Assembly: GCF_001422815.1 (NCBI RefSeq) | Contig: NZ_LMMP01000009.1 | Span: forward strand, 35,638 to 99,637 | Length of the DNA stretch: 64,000 nucleotides | Direction of reading: 5' to 3' | From: Methylobacterium sp. Leaf91 | GTDB taxonomy: Bacteria > Pseudomonadota > Alphaproteobacteria > Rhizobiales > Beijerinckiaceae | In this document: positions 47,347-56,847 of the stretch, piece by piece | How the letters are laid out: every line of letters starts with the position of its first letter | Numbering within the stretch: position 1 is the first letter of the stretch | Made by a program: the position numbers and the translations under genes | Notes under the pieces: generated by a model | What the model was told of the DNA's origin: nothing | Seen by the model: only the letters and a program-made list of their open reading frames with translations | Database searches by the model: none

Positions 47347-50154
47347 TCAGGCTTCCCGCGGAGGCGGCGACTCCACTAGCGCTTCCAACCCCTCCGCCCT
47401 CAGGGCAGCGACATCGCTGGCGAACACCTCCATGACCGCGTTGCGGATCGCCGCCTGCCGGTCGGGCTGGATCACCCGGGTGCCGGTAAGATCGGTGACG
47501 TAGAAAACATCGACCGCCCGCTCGCCGAAGGTCGCCACATGGGCGGAGGTGATGTTGAGGCTGAGGCGCCCGAGGGCGGTCGTCAACTCGTAGAGCAGGC
47601 CCGGCCGGTCGAGGCCGGTGACCTCGACGACGGTCTCCCGGCTCGACAGGGCGTTGTCGATCGCCATGTCGGGGGGGATCAGGAACGTGTTGGAGCGGTT
47701 GCTCGGCGGATGCCGGTCGGCCACGAGATCGGCGATGCGGATCTCGCCCCTCAGCGCCCGCTCGATCGCCGTGGTGATGCGCTTGGCGCGGCGCAACTCG
47801 TCGTCGTCCCGCTCGAAGGCGCGGGAGATGAAGATCGAATCGAGGGCGAAGCCGTCGGTCGTGGTGAAGATCTGCGCGTCGACGATGTTGCCGCCCAGCG
47901 CCGCGCAGGCCCCGGTGACGATGGCGAGGAGACGCGGATGGTCGGGTGAATAGACTGTGATCTCGGTCACGCCCCGCGTCGGGTCGGTCTCGTAGACGGT
48001 GGCGACGGTGCGACCGTCTTCCATGACACCGCGCACGAACCCCGCATTCTTGAACTGCCGGACGGCGTCGACCTTCAGCCAATAGGCCTGGTTGTGCCGA
48101 GCGGCATAGGTATCGAAGAAGGTCGGATCCCAATCCGCCAGCTGTTCGCGCAAGCCCATCTGGATGAGGCGGACCCGGTCGGTCCGGGCGATCTCGGAAT
48201 GACCGCCCGACAGGAGCACCTCGGTCTCGTCGTAGAGGGTGCGCAGCAGCGTGCCCTTCCAGGCCGTCCACACGCCCGGCCCCACCGCCTTGATGTCGGC
48301 GACGGTGAGGATCATCAGGAGTTTCAGCCGCTCCATGGTCTGAACCACGGAGGCGAATTTCTGGATCGTCTTCGGGTCGGAGAGGTCGCGGCTCTGAGCC
48401 GTCATCGACATCAGCAGGTGATGCTCGACCAGCCAGGCCACGATCTCGGTCTCGGCCTGGGTGAGGCCGAAGCGCGGGCCGATCTTCTCGGCGATGGCCG
48501 CGCCGGCGATGGAATGGTCTTCCGGTCGCCCCTTGGCGATGTCGTGCAGCAGCACCGCGACGTAGAGGGCGCGGCGGTGGCTGATCGTGTCGATGAGCCG
48601 CGTGGCGATGGGGTGGTCTTCGGAGACCGTGCCGGAATCGATGGCCGCCAGCACGCCGATCGAGCGCAGCAGGTGCTCGTCCACCGTGTAGTGGTGGTAC
48701 ATGTTGAACTGCATCAGCGCGACGATGCGGCCGAAATCCGGGATGAACCGGCCGAGCACGCCGGCCTCGTTCATGAGCCGCAGGATCGTCTCCGGCGAGT
48801 TCTTCGACGTCAGCACGTCGAGGAACAGGGCGTTGGCCTCCGTGTCGGAGCGCAGCGAATGACCGATGAGCCGAAGCGAACGGGTGGCGACCCGGGTCGC
48901 ATCCGGGTGGATCGGCAGGTTGTGGCGATCGGCGAGCCAGAACAGGCGGATCAGGTTCACCGGATCGCGCGAGAAGGCATCGGCGGTGCGCAGGTTGATC
49001 CGACCATGATCGTCGATGAAATCCTCCGCCTCGATGGCGGTGGCGCGGAAACGATCACGGAAACGGCCGATCCAGCGGTCGAGGACCGGCGTGCGCTTGG
49101 CATGCCGCGCCTCGAGGGCAGCGCAGACGATGGCTGTGAGATCACCCACTTCCTTGGCGATCAAAAAATAGGCCTTCATGAAGCGCTCGACGCCCGACAG
49201 GCCGCCGCGCGGCTCGTAGCCGAAGCGTTCGGCGATCCGCGGCTGCAGGCCGAACGAGAGCCGCTCCTCGGACCGTCCGGTGACGAAATGCATGTGGCAG
49301 CGGACGCGCCAGAGCAGTTCCTCGCAGCGCTCGAACACCCGGTACTCCTCCGGCGTGAACAGGCCGGCGGGGACGAGTTCGCTCTGATCGCGGACGCGGT
49401 AGGTGTATTTCGCGATCCAGAACAAGGTGTTGAGGTCGCGCAAGCCCCCCTTCCCGTCCTTGACGTTGGGCTCGACGAGGTAGCGCGAGGCCCCCGATTT
49501 CGAGACGCGGGTATCGCGCTCGCGCAGCTTGGCCTCGACGAATTCCGGTGCCGTCCACATGACCAGCTCGGTGTCGAACCGCGTGACCAGCTCCTCGTAC
49601 AGCGCCCGCGCGCCGAAGAGGTAGCGCGCCTCGAGGAGGGAGGTGCGGATCGTCATGTCGGCCCGCCCCTCGCGCAGGCACTCTTCCACCGAGCGCGTGG
49701 CGTGGCCGACCTTCAGCTTGAGGTCCCACAACACGTAGAGCATCGCCTCGACGACGCTCTCGGACCAGGCGGTCTGCTTGTAGGGAAGCAGGAACAGGAG
49801 ATCGATGTCCGATCCCGGCGCCATCGTGCCACGGCCGTAACCGCCGGTGGCCACCACCGCGAGCTGCTCGCCCGTGGAGGGATTATCGTTGGGGTAGAGC
49901 CGCCACACCACCGCATCGTGGATCGTGCGGATCACCGCATCGGTGAGGTTGCTGATGCGCTGGGCGCAGGCGGTGCCGTTGCGCTCCTCCATCAGCCGGG
50001 CTTCGGCATCGGCATGCCCGAGCTCGATGATGCGGCGGAGCTGCGGCACGAGAAGCGCGCGTAGCTGCGTCGCCTCGCGCACGTCGCGGTCGAGAGTGGT
50101 GAGGACCGTCTTGAGGGCGTCGGCGGCGTCGAACATGCGCAAACCCGTTATCAT
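47347..50154 (-). CDS. glnD: [Protein-PII] uridylyltransferase/uridylyl-removing enzyme
   Basis: 935-aa bifunctional sensor of glutamine that adds or removes UMP on PII proteins, controlling nitrogen assimilation. It has the nucleotidyltransferase motif VATGGYGRGTMAPGSDIDLLFLLP at the N terminus, then an HD domain with HHYTVDEHLLRSIGVL and LLHDIAKG. Two C-terminal ACT domains follow (for example ITVYSPDHPRLLAIVTGACAALGGNIVDAQIFTT and VTGLDRPGLLYELTTALGRLSLNI). It is full length. An alternative ATG lies six codons downstream. It is divergent from the sulfonate transporter genes. Confidence 0.94.
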   Translation of the reverse strand: MITGLRMFDAADALKTVLTTLDRDVREATQLRALLVPQLRRIIELGHADAEARLMEERNGTACAQRISNLTDAVIRTIHDAVVWRLYPNDNPSTGEQLAVVATGGYGRGTMAPGSDIDLLFLLPYKQTAWSESVVEAMLYVLWDLKLKVGHATRSVEECLREGRADMTIRTSLLEARYLFGARALYEELVTRFDTELVMWTAPEFVEAKLRERDTRVSKSGASRYLVEPNVKDGKGGLRDLNTLFWIAKYTYRVRDQSELVPAGLFTPEEYRVFERCEELLWRVRCHMHFVTGRSEERLSFGLQPRIAERFGYEPRGGLSGVERFMKAYFLIAKEVGDLTAIVCAALEARHAKRTPVLDRWIGRFRDRFRATAIEAEDFIDDHGRINLRTADAFSRDPVNLIRLFWLADRHNLPIHPDATRVATRSLRLIGHSLRSDTEANALFLDVLTSKNSPETILRLMNEAGVLGRFIPDFGRIVALMQFNMYHHYTVDEHLLRSIGVLAAIDSGTVSEDHPIATRLIDTISHRRALYVAVLLHDIAKGRPEDHSIAGAAIAEKIGPRFGLTQAETEIVAWLVEHHLLMSMTAQSRDLSDPKTIQKFASVVQTMERLKLLMILTVADIKAVGPGVWTAWKGTLLRTLYDETEVLLSGGHSEIARTDRVRLIQMGLREQLADWDPTFFDTYAARHNQAYWLKVDAVRQFKNAGFVRGVMEDGRTVATVYETDPTRGVTEITVYSPDHPRLLAIVTGACAALGGNIVDAQIFTTTDGFALDSIFISRAFERDDDELRRAKRITTAIERALRGEIRIADLVADRHPPSNRSNTFLIPPDMAIDNALSSRETVVEVTGLDRPGLLYELTTALGRLSLNITSAHVATFGERAVDVFYVTDLTGTRVIQPDRQAAIRNAVMEVFASDVAALRAEGLEALVESPPPREA

Positions 50155-50318
50155 GTTCCCGGTCGGACACCAGAGACAACGCTAGGCAGAGGCGTAGATG
50201 TGATGGGCACTCGGCATGATGTCGTTCTACGTGCCGGAAAATTTGTTTGACGAAACGAACGGTCCTGGCTACCTCGGAAACCCCGCGCCGCTGCCGGGAC
50301 CATGGAGACCATTGACCG

Positions 50319-51293
50319 ATGACACTGTCTCGTCGCGCCATCCTGAGTGTCATCTGCGGCGCCGCGTCGCTTCTGCTGATGCCGCGTCACGGCGAGGCGG
50401 CGGAGGTCAAGGAGATCCGCCTCGATTGGGCAACCTACAACCCGGTGAGCCTGATCCTCAAGGACAAGGGTTTCCTGGAAGAGGCCCTGAAGGACAAGGG
50501 CATCAAGGTGCGATGGACCCAGTCGCTGGGCTCCAACAAGGCGCTGGAATTCCTTAATGGCGGCGCCATCGATTTCGGGTCCTCGGCGGGGGCCGCGGCT
50601 CTGCTCGCCCGGATCAACGGCAACCCGATCAAGGCGGTCTACGTATTCTCGCGTCCGGAATGGACGGCACTGGTGACCCGCAAGGACAGCGGCATCACCA
50701 AGCCCGCCGACCTCAAGGGCAAGCGCATCGCGGTGACCCGCGGCACCGACCCGCATATCTTCCTCATCCGCGCGCTTCAGGGCGCCGGGCTGACCGAGAA
50801 GGACGCCAAGCTCGTCCTGCTTCAGCATGCCGACGGGCGCACCGCCCTCGACCGGGGCGACGTCGATGCCTGGGCCGGCCTCGACCCGATGATGGCGGCC
50901 TCCGAGATCGAGAACGACGACGTGCTGTTCCACCGCGATGCCGCCGCCAATACCTGGGGCGTGCTCGACGTGCGCGAGGATTTCGCCGCCGCGAACCCGG
51001 ACCTCGTCCGCACCGTCATCGCCGCCTACGAGACCGCGCGCGACTACGCGATCAAAAATCCGGACGCCCTGAAGAGCGCCCTCGTCACGGTGACGAAACT
51101 GCCGGAGACGGTGATCGCCCGCCAGATCGAGCGGACCGACCTCACCCGGCCCGCCATCGGCAAGGCTCAAGCGGAGTCGATCACCGCCGCCGGCATCGCC
51201 TTGCAGCAGGCCGGAGTGATCCCCGCCGGCACCGACGTGAAGGCGGCGGTGGACGGGCTGATCGATCCGCAATTCGCACCCGCCGCCCGCTGA
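50319..51293 (+). CDS. ABC transporter substrate-binding protein, aliphatic sulfonate type
   Basis: 324-aa periplasmic binding protein of the SsuA/nitrate-taurine family. The signal sequence is at about 1-27 (MTLSRRAILSVICGAASLLLMPRHGEA, twin-Arg-like SRR). The mature start EIRLDWATYNPVSLILKDKGFLEEALKDKGIKVRW and the FGSSAGAAALLARINGNPIKAVYVFSR region are typical. It is the first gene of a complete three-gene importer with permease and ATPase directly downstream. The substrate is likely a sulfonate; no sulfonatase gene is adjacent. Confidence 0.87.
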   Translation: MTLSRRAILSVICGAASLLLMPRHGEAAEVKEIRLDWATYNPVSLILKDKGFLEEALKDKGIKVRWTQSLGSNKALEFLNGGAIDFGSSAGAAALLARINGNPIKAVYVFSRPEWTALVTRKDSGITKPADLKGKRIAVTRGTDPHIFLIRALQGAGLTEKDAKLVLLQHADGRTALDRGDVDAWAGLDPMMAASEIENDDVLFHRDAAANTWGVLDVREDFAAANPDLVRTVIAAYETARDYAIKNPDALKSALVTVTKLPETVIARQIERTDLTRPAIGKAQAESITAAGIALQQAGVIPAGTDVKAAVDGLIDPQFAPAAR

Positions 51294-51296
51294 TCC

Positions 51297-52190
51297 GTGA
51301 ACGAGTCCGCCGCGACCGAGCGCGCTGTGATCGAGCCCGCTGCGACTGCCCCCGTGGTGTCGGCCGCGCACGACGCGGCTGACGGGACGGCGTCGCCCAA
51401 GCCCCGGGGGGACACTTTCTGGCACCGGGGCGGCCGCCTCGCGCTCGGCCTGATCCTGCCCCTGGCCCTGGTTATCGGGTGGGAGTTCGCCGTCCGCACC
51501 GGCCTCGCCCAGGGGCGGCTGATGCCTCCGCCGAGCCGGATCGCGGCGACCCTCCACGACCTTGCCGCCTCGGGCGACCTGTGGATGCACGTCCAGGCGA
51601 CGCTGGTGCGCGTCGCCCTCGGCTTCGCCTTCGGCGCCCTGGCCGGCATCGCGGCGGGCGCCTTGACCGGGGCGCTTCCCACAGCCCGCCATATCCTCGA
51701 CCCGACGCTCCAGGCACTGCGTGCCGTGCCGTCCCTCGCCTGGGTGCCGCTCTTCATCCTCTGGCTCGGCATCCTCGAGACGCCGAAAGTGACGCTCATC
51801 GCCGTGGGGGTGTTCTTCCCGGTCTATATCGGGGTGGCGGGGGCCATCGCCTCCGTCGACCGCAAGCTCATCGAGGTCGGACGCATCTTCCGGCTGTCGA
51901 AGCTGCAGCTCGCCCGGCGTATCCTGCTTCCCGCCGTCCTGCCTGCGACCCTGACCGCCCTGCGCACCGGCCTCGGCCTCGGCTTCCTGTTCGTGGTCGC
52001 CGCCGAGCTGATGGGAGCCTCCGAAGGACTCGGCTACCTCCTCATCGACGGTCAGCAATTCAGCAAGGCCGACCAGATCCTGGCGGCGATCATCGCTTTT
52101 GCGATCCTCGGTAAGCTGGCCGATGCCGTCCTCGTCGCCGTGACCCGGCCTCTCACGCGCTGGCAGGACACGGCGCGGGAGACGTTGTAG
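51297..52190 (+). CDS. ABC transporter permease, aliphatic sulfonate type
   Basis: 297-aa inner-membrane permease with about six helices. The binding-protein-dependent transport signature is in RAVPSLAWVPLFILWLGILETPKVTLIAVGVFFPVYIGVAGAI (EAA-type loop) and LLPAVLPATLTALRTGLGLGFLFVVAAELMGAS. A charged N-terminal stretch of about 35 residues precedes the first helix. It starts with GTG at 51297, four bases after the binding protein's stop codon, so the two are co-translated. Confidence 0.88.
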   Translation: MNESAATERAVIEPAATAPVVSAAHDAADGTASPKPRGDTFWHRGGRLALGLILPLALVIGWEFAVRTGLAQGRLMPPPSRIAATLHDLAASGDLWMHVQATLVRVALGFAFGALAGIAAGALTGALPTARHILDPTLQALRAVPSLAWVPLFILWLGILETPKVTLIAVGVFFPVYIGVAGAIASVDRKLIEVGRIFRLSKLQLARRILLPAVLPATLTALRTGLGLGFLFVVAAELMGASEGLGYLLIDGQQFSKADQILAAIIAFAILGKLADAVLVAVTRPLTRWQDTARETL

Positions 52191-52227
52191 GTCCCCTCAC
52201 CGGATCGAAGAAGGCTGGTGCCCCGCG

Positions 52228-53001
52228 ATGCTCACCCTCGATAGCCTGTCCAAGACCTATTCCGACGGCACGCGGGCGCTGGAGCGCATCGACCTCGCCG
52301 TGCCCCAGGGCGAGATCGTCGCGCTCATCGGCGGCTCGGGCTGCGGCAAGACCACCTTGCTGCGGCTCGTCGCGGGGCTCGACCGGGCGAGCGAGGGCCG
52401 CATCGTCCTCGACGGCGAGCGGATCGCGGAGCCGCATCCGGGCGTCGGGCTCGTTTTCCAGGAACCGCGCCTGCTGCCCTGGCTCGATGTCGCCGACAAT
52501 GTCGGCTTCGGCCTCGGCCACCTGCCCCGGGCGGAGCGCAAGGCACGCATCACCCATGCCCTGGACATGGTAGGGCTTGCCGAACATGCGGGCCGCTGGC
52601 CGCGGGAACTCTCGGGCGGGCAACAGCAGCGCGTCTCCATCGCCCGCGCCTTCGTGGCGAACCCGCGCGTGCTCCTCCTCGACGAACCGTTCTCGGCGCT
52701 GGACGCCTTCACCCGCAAGGACCTGCACGGCCATCTCCTCGCCCTTTGGCAGGAAACGAAGCCGACGATCCTCATCGTCACCCACGATGTCGGGGAGGCA
52801 GTGGCGCTGGCCGACCGGGCGGTGGTGATGCGCCCCAAGCCCGGCCGCCTCGACGATGCCATCCCCCTCGCACTGGCCCGGCCGCGCGATCCCGCCTCGC
52901 CGCATAGCGAGGCAGCCACCCGCCGCATCCTCGCCGCCCTGGACCGCTCGCTGAAGCCGGCTCAAGCGGCGGCGCCTACCGAGGCGGCGCAATGGTGGTG
53001 A
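52228..53001 (+). CDS. ABC transporter ATPase, aliphatic sulfonate type
   Basis: 257-aa ATP-binding subunit. Walker A is GGSGCGKTT, the Q loop is VFQEPRLLPW, the ABC signature is LSGGQQQR, Walker B is VLLLDEPFSALD and the H loop is IVTHDVGEA. Similarity in the QEPRLLPW region to SsuB/TauB-type subunits supports sulfonate or related import. It completes the transporter started at 50319. The C-terminal tail beyond residue 235 is low complexity. Confidence 0.9.
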   Translation: MLTLDSLSKTYSDGTRALERIDLAVPQGEIVALIGGSGCGKTTLLRLVAGLDRASEGRIVLDGERIAEPHPGVGLVFQEPRLLPWLDVADNVGFGLGHLPRAERKARITHALDMVGLAEHAGRWPRELSGGQQQRVSIARAFVANPRVLLLDEPFSALDAFTRKDLHGHLLALWQETKPTILIVTHDVGEAVALADRAVVMRPKPGRLDDAIPLALARPRDPASPHSEAATRRILAALDRSLKPAQAAAPTEAAQWW

Positions 53002-53092
53002 GCCCTTCCCTGGCGTCCGGGCGCATCCCAGGTTAGACGCCGAGGCAAAGACCAAGACGACAATCGCACCAAGACGATCGAGGAAACACCCG

Positions 53093-53602
53093 ATGGACGC
53101 CACCACCCTGCGCTCGCTCCAGGCCCCTCTCAAGGACCAGTACCGCAATACGCCGGAATCGGCCGTCATCACCCTGAAAGCCAAGGGCACCCTCGACGAC
53201 ACCTCCATCGCCTGTAAGGTCGAGACCGGGCGGGCGCTTGCGGTCGCCGGCCTTCACCCGGCCACCGGCGGGTCCGGCCTCGAACTCTGCTCGGGCGACA
53301 TGCTGCTCGAGGCGCTGGTGGCCTGCGCCGGGGTCACGATCAAAGCGGTGGCGACCGCCCTCGAGATCGATCTGCGCGCCGGCACGGTGAGCGCTGAGGG
53401 CGACCTCGACTTCCGCGGCACGCTGGGTGTCGACAAGGAAGCGCCGGTGGGCTTTCGCGCGATCCGCCTGAACTTCGCCCTCGACACCGATGCGCCGCAG
53501 GAGAAGCTCGACCAGCTCCTCAAGCTGACGGAGCGCTACTGCGTCGTGTTCCAGACCCTGAACCACAAGCCCGAACTTGCGGTCCACGCCTCGAAAGGCT
53601 GA
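53093..53602 (+). CDS. OsmC family protein
   Basis: 169-aa member of the OsmC/Ohr peroxidase-type superfamily. The two conserved cysteines are in LLEALVACAGVTIKAVA and LTERYCVVFQTL. The N-terminal SAVITLKAKGTLDDTSIACKVETG and the GGSGLELCSGDMLLEAL segments are also typical. The exact substrate (organic peroxide or other) cannot be told. GGAAAC precedes the ATG. It lies between the sulfonate ABC genes and gshB with separate spacing. Confidence 0.85.
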   Translation: MDATTLRSLQAPLKDQYRNTPESAVITLKAKGTLDDTSIACKVETGRALAVAGLHPATGGSGLELCSGDMLLEALVACAGVTIKAVATALEIDLRAGTVSAEGDLDFRGTLGVDKEAPVGFRAIRLNFALDTDAPQEKLDQLLKLTERYCVVFQTLNHKPELAVHASKG

Positions 53603-53685
53603 TTGGCGAAGGCGAAGGCGTCCCGGTTGGCGCCTCCAGCCCTCTCGCCGGAAAAGGGGAGCATGCCCGGCGCTGAAAGATGCGC

Positions 53686-54633
53686 TCAGGCTGCCGCGAT
53701 TCGCCCTTCGATCGCATCCCAGACCGAGACCGCCAGATCCGGTCCCCCGAGCCGCTTGATGGCGCGGATGCCCGTGGGAGAGGTGACGTTGATCTCGGTG
53801 AGGTTGCCGTCGATCACGTCGATGCCGACGAGGATGAGGCCGCGCCGGCGAAGCTCCGGTCCGATCGTGGCGCAGATTTCCCGCTCGCGCTCGGTGAGGT
53901 CGGAGGCCGCCGCCGCCCCGCCGCGCACCATGTTGGAGCGGATGTCGTTGAGCGCCGGGACACGGTTGATCGCGCCCATCGGCTCGCCGTCCACCAGGAT
54001 GATGCGCTTGTCGCCCTCGGTGATCTTGGGAAGGAAACGCTGGACCACCCAGGGCTCGCGGAACGTCACCGAGAACAGGTCGAACATCGAACCGAAATTG
54101 GCGTCCTCCGGCAGCACCCGGAACACCGCCGCGCCGCCATGGCCGTGCAGGGGCTTCATGACGATGGCGCCGTGCTCGGCGCGGAACGCCTCGATCTCCG
54201 CCTTGTCGCGGGTGATCAGGGTCGGCGGCATGAGCTGCGGGAAATCGAGGACGAACAACTTCTCGGGCGCGTTGCGCACCTCGGCCGGGTTGTTCACCAC
54301 CAGGGTCCGAGGATGGATCCGCTCCAGCATATGGGTCGCGGTGATGTAGGCCATGTCGAAAGGCGGATCCTGGCGCATCAGCACCACGTCGACCTCGGCC
54401 AAGTCGACACGCTCCATGGCACCGAGGGTCGCGTGAGCGCCCTCCACATCCTGGACCCGGAGGGGCTCGACCCGCGCGGTCACCACCTGCCCCTGCATGG
54501 AGAGGCGGTCCGGCGTGTAGAACAGAAGGTCGTGGCCTCGCGCCTGCGCTTCGAGGAGCAGGGCGAAGGTGGTGTCACCGGCGATCCTGATCGCCTGGAT
54601 CGGGTCCATCTGAACCGCGACGGTCAGAGCCAT
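53686..54633 (-). CDS. gshB: Glutathione synthetase
   Basis: 315-aa ATP-grasp enzyme joining gamma-glutamylcysteine and glycine. It has the N terminus [45 protein letters not shown], then [38 protein letters not shown] and [17 protein letters not shown] at the C terminus. It is full length and needs no partner. Together with the GST and glyoxalase II genes it indicates glutathione metabolism in this host. Confidence 0.94.
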   Translation of the reverse strand: MALTVAVQMDPIQAIRIAGDTTFALLLEAQARGHDLLFYTPDRLSMQGQVVTARVEPLRVQDVEGAHATLGAMERVDLAEVDVVLMRQDPPFDMAYITATHMLERIHPRTLVVNNPAEVRNAPEKLFVLDFPQLMPPTLITRDKAEIEAFRAEHGAIVMKPLHGHGGAAVFRVLPEDANFGSMFDLFSVTFREPWVVQRFLPKITEGDKRIILVDGEPMGAINRVPALNDIRSNMVRGGAAAASDLTEREREICATIGPELRRRGLILVGIDVIDGNLTEINVTSPTGIRAIKRLGGPDLAVSVWDAIEGRIAAA

Positions 54634-54817
54634 GGCGCACGAGCCTCATTCACGTTCGAGCATCGGCGAAGGCTCGGGGACCCGCCCGTCCCCAGTCTTC
54701 GTCGGACGCAGCAGGCCTAGTCGACGGCCCGGCTCGCGTCGACAGACTTCTTACCGGGACGCGTCGCCGAGGGGTGACTTTCCCCTGTCGGCGAGACTTG
54801 TCTCCGTGGTCCCGCCT

Positions 54818-54867
54818 CAGCGGGACTTAATCCTCTCAGCGGGACTTAATCCTCTCAGCGGGACTTG
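54818..54867. repeat. Tandem 19-bp repeat at the 3' end of the next gene
   Basis: The unit cagcgggacttaatcctct occurs at 54818 and 54837 in full, followed by 12 bases of a third copy running into the coding end. The copy nearest the gene contains its stop codon, so the duplication added two extra copies of the stop region. It probably arose by slippage. Confidence 0.7.
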
Positions 54868-55145
54868 CCGCCGGTGCGACGGTCGTAGTCGCCGATGGCG
54901 TTGCGGCATTCGGGAGAGAGACGAGGGCGATTGCGCTCCATGCACTTCTCGGCCTCGTTGCTGTTGGGATCGACCCCGGCACAGAGGCGGAAGTAGTCGT
55001 TGGCGCAGCCGAGCTGCAGGCCCTGATCTTCACGCTGGGCCTGGGCTGGGCCGGCCGCAAGGAGAAGGAGCGCGAAGGGAGCGGCTTTCAGAGCCACGGA
55101 CAGGCCCTTCGAGAGGCTGGAGGATCGTGTGGTCGCCACGCGCAT
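54855..55145 (-). CDS. Small secreted cysteine-repeat protein, function unknown
   Basis: 96-aa protein. The signal peptide is MRVATTRSSSLSKGLSVALKAAPFALLLLAAGPAQA. The mature part has four cysteines in the pattern CANDYFRLCAGVDPNSNEAEKCMERNRPRLSPEC, which resembles the cysteine-rich repeat found in bacterial exported proteins and in the Golgi-apparatus-protein 1 type domain. I chose the ATG at 55145 (AAGGA upstream); 18 more codons are in frame further up. The function is unknown. A tandem repeat overlaps its stop. Confidence 0.65.
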   Translation of the reverse strand: MRVATTRSSSLSKGLSVALKAAPFALLLLAAGPAQAQREDQGLQLGCANDYFRLCAGVDPNSNEAEKCMERNRPRLSPECRNAIGDYDRRTGGKSR

Positions 55146-55318
55146 TCTGCGTTGTCCTTCGCTCGGATCGGATTGAGGCGGCATATCTGCCGCTGCCATG
55201 GGTTAGCAAGCGCGCGGGATGCCGTCCTTGTTCCGGCCAAGGCTCATCGGACACGGGGGCGGACGGTGAGCGTGTCGTGCCGGTCACACTTTTTGCTCGA
55301 TGCACCGCGAGACGGGTC

Positions 55319-55440
55319 ATGAAAATGGCCCCGCTCACAGGTGGAGCGGGGCCGAGTACAAGGGAGGAAACGCCCGCCATGGGCAGCGAAGAGCGAAGCA
55401 AGGAGCAAGCCAGGGTTCGTTTCCGCCTCCTATTCGGAGG
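55319..55440 (-). ncRNA. Candidate trans-acting small RNA with CCTCCC motif and terminator
   Basis: Reading on the minus strand, a hairpin CCTCC-N5-GGAGG-like stem (55440-55426) is followed by a pyrimidine-rich stretch. A short GCCC-ATGGC-GGGC hairpin (55385-55373) comes next, then a single-stranded CGTTTCCTCCCTTG region (CCTCCC at 55367-55362). Last is a perfect 10-bp stem ggccccgctc/gagcggggcc (55353-55327) followed by ATTTTC. This is the layout of alphaproteobacterial small RNAs that expose anti-Shine-Dalgarno CCUCC loops and end in a factor-independent terminator. No plausible gene with neighbour-like codon use covers it. The 5' end is not defined, and the stretch 55146-55747 otherwise holds nothing recognised. 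Confidence 0.4.
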
Positions 55441-55747
55441 GCCCCGTCGCTGCGGCGAAATTGCCACGCGACCGCGTTCCCCATGGCAGCCGTCCCGCGC
55501 CACCCCTCGAATTGAAGGAGCGCAGAAACCTTTCGTTAACTACCCCGTGATGATCTCCGCTCTGCATCACGATGGATTGAGAGTTCGACGGGGCCAGGCC
55601 CCGACGGGATTCGAGTGGACGCTTCCGACAGGTTCGGGTGGTGCGGATCGAGGATCGATGGGATCGCCAGCGATGACGCCTGACCGCAAGTCCCAGAAAG
55701 CCGACCTACATACCGGAGAGCCTTCGGGCGACCGGGGGGATCGTTCG

Positions 55748-55924
55748 ATGACGCGCCCGACCGCGAGCGTCGTGCCGTTCCGCCAGAGCGCCGTCCGCCG
55801 CTTCCGCAGGGAAGACGACAGCGCAGACGGCATGGCGGGAGAGATCCTGCTGTTCACCGGCGTCCGCTACGAGCGCATGCCCGACCCGGCGTTGCCCGCC
55901 CCCCGCCAGCGCCGACGCTCCTGA
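55748..55924 (+). CDS. Small conserved-looking protein, 58 aa
   Basis: Reading frame MTRPTASVVPFRQSAVRRFRREDDSADGMAGEILLFTGVRYERMPDP, then a basic tail. The pattern VPFR...EILLFTGVRYERMP resembles small hypothetical proteins that I recall from Methylobacterium-type genomes, without known role. A longer in-frame extension upstream exists, but its codon use is unlike coding sequence and part of it overlaps the candidate small RNA on the other strand. Confidence 0.45.
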   Translation: MTRPTASVVPFRQSAVRRFRREDDSADGMAGEILLFTGVRYERMPDPALPAPRQRRRS

Positions 55925-55996
55925 CGCCCCACGCCTCTTGAGACCCCGCCTCCGGTCATCGCGAGCCGAGCAGCACCGTCACTCCGAGGAAGCGCG

Positions 55997-56809
55997 ATGC
56001 CGGCGTCCCATTCCGTCAGCTCCACCCGACGCCCGGTCCGGACCGCAACCGCAACCGCCGCCGCGCTTCTGCTGTTGGGAGGCTGCGCCCAAAAGGGTGA
56101 TTTCGGCCGTCCGGCCCCGAGCGCGTGGAACAGCCTCGTGGCATCCACCGGCACCGTGGCCGCGCATTACCGCAACGAGCCGGCCTCGTATTTCCCGCTC
56201 ACGGATGACGAGCGCACCCTGCGTGACCGGGCCTGGCGCTTCCTGATGCCGGCAGCCGAGAACGAGGCCTTCACCGACGCCCTGGCCAATCTCACCCGCA
56301 CCCGCGTGCTGCCGCCGAGTTGGCGGAACGATGACGTCGCCAGCTATCACGCGGCCCTGGTCGCGGAGCCCTTCCGCTCGCCCGTTTCGCGCTATCGTCG
56401 CCTGTCGGACGACATCACGGCGGACGGGCGCCTGATCCCACTCTTCGTGGCTACGGCCGCGCGGGTGGCGAATGCCGATACCCTGCGCCTGCGCAGCCTG
56501 CCCTTCGTGAAGAGCCTGGACGACGAGAGCATTCGGCAGGCCGCCATGCGGGTCGCCGAGAACCGCTGCCTCGTGGCCTGGGTCCGGCTGGAGACGGGGG
56601 TTCGCGCGGAACGTTACCGCTACGCCCTGCAGCATCTCCTCGTGGAGGTCCCTTCGGTCGAAGCCGTCTCGGTCGAGCGCAGCCTCGCCGGCCTCGACGG
56701 ACGCCGGGTGATGCTCGACCCGCTGCTTCCGGCGGAGGCCGAGGCGCGCTGCGGATTGGTGGCGGCCCCGGAGGCCGAGGCCGCCCGACCCATCGTCGCG
56801 AAGTACTGA
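55997..56809 (+). CDS. Putative lipoprotein, function unknown
   Basis: 270-aa protein with a lipobox LLLLGGC (Cys30), so likely an outer- or inner-membrane lipoprotein facing the periplasm. Mature domains are not recognised. Conserved-looking regions are FPLTDDERTLRDRAWRFLMPAAENEAF, RYRRLSDDITADGRLIPLFVATAARV and AAMRVAENRCLVAWVRLETGVRAERYRYALQHLL. It is convergent with the DUF1254/DUF1214 pair. Confidence 0.65.
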   Translation: MPASHSVSSTRRPVRTATATAAALLLLGGCAQKGDFGRPAPSAWNSLVASTGTVAAHYRNEPASYFPLTDDERTLRDRAWRFLMPAAENEAFTDALANLTRTRVLPPSWRNDDVASYHAALVAEPFRSPVSRYRRLSDDITADGRLIPLFVATAARVANADTLRLRSLPFVKSLDDESIRQAAMRVAENRCLVAWVRLETGVRAERYRYALQHLLVEVPSVEAVSVERSLAGLDGRRVMLDPLLPAEAEARCGLVAAPEAEAARPIVAKY

Positions 56810-56847
56810 ATCAGGGCTGCCCGTCCGGAGAGGATGGGGGCCGGCCC

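Noticed and set aside
54632..55747. 430-codon plus-strand frame upstream of the small 58-aa protein
   Set aside because: It overlaps gshB and the secreted-protein gene antisense, uses many rare codons and shows no domain; only the last 58 codons look like a gene.
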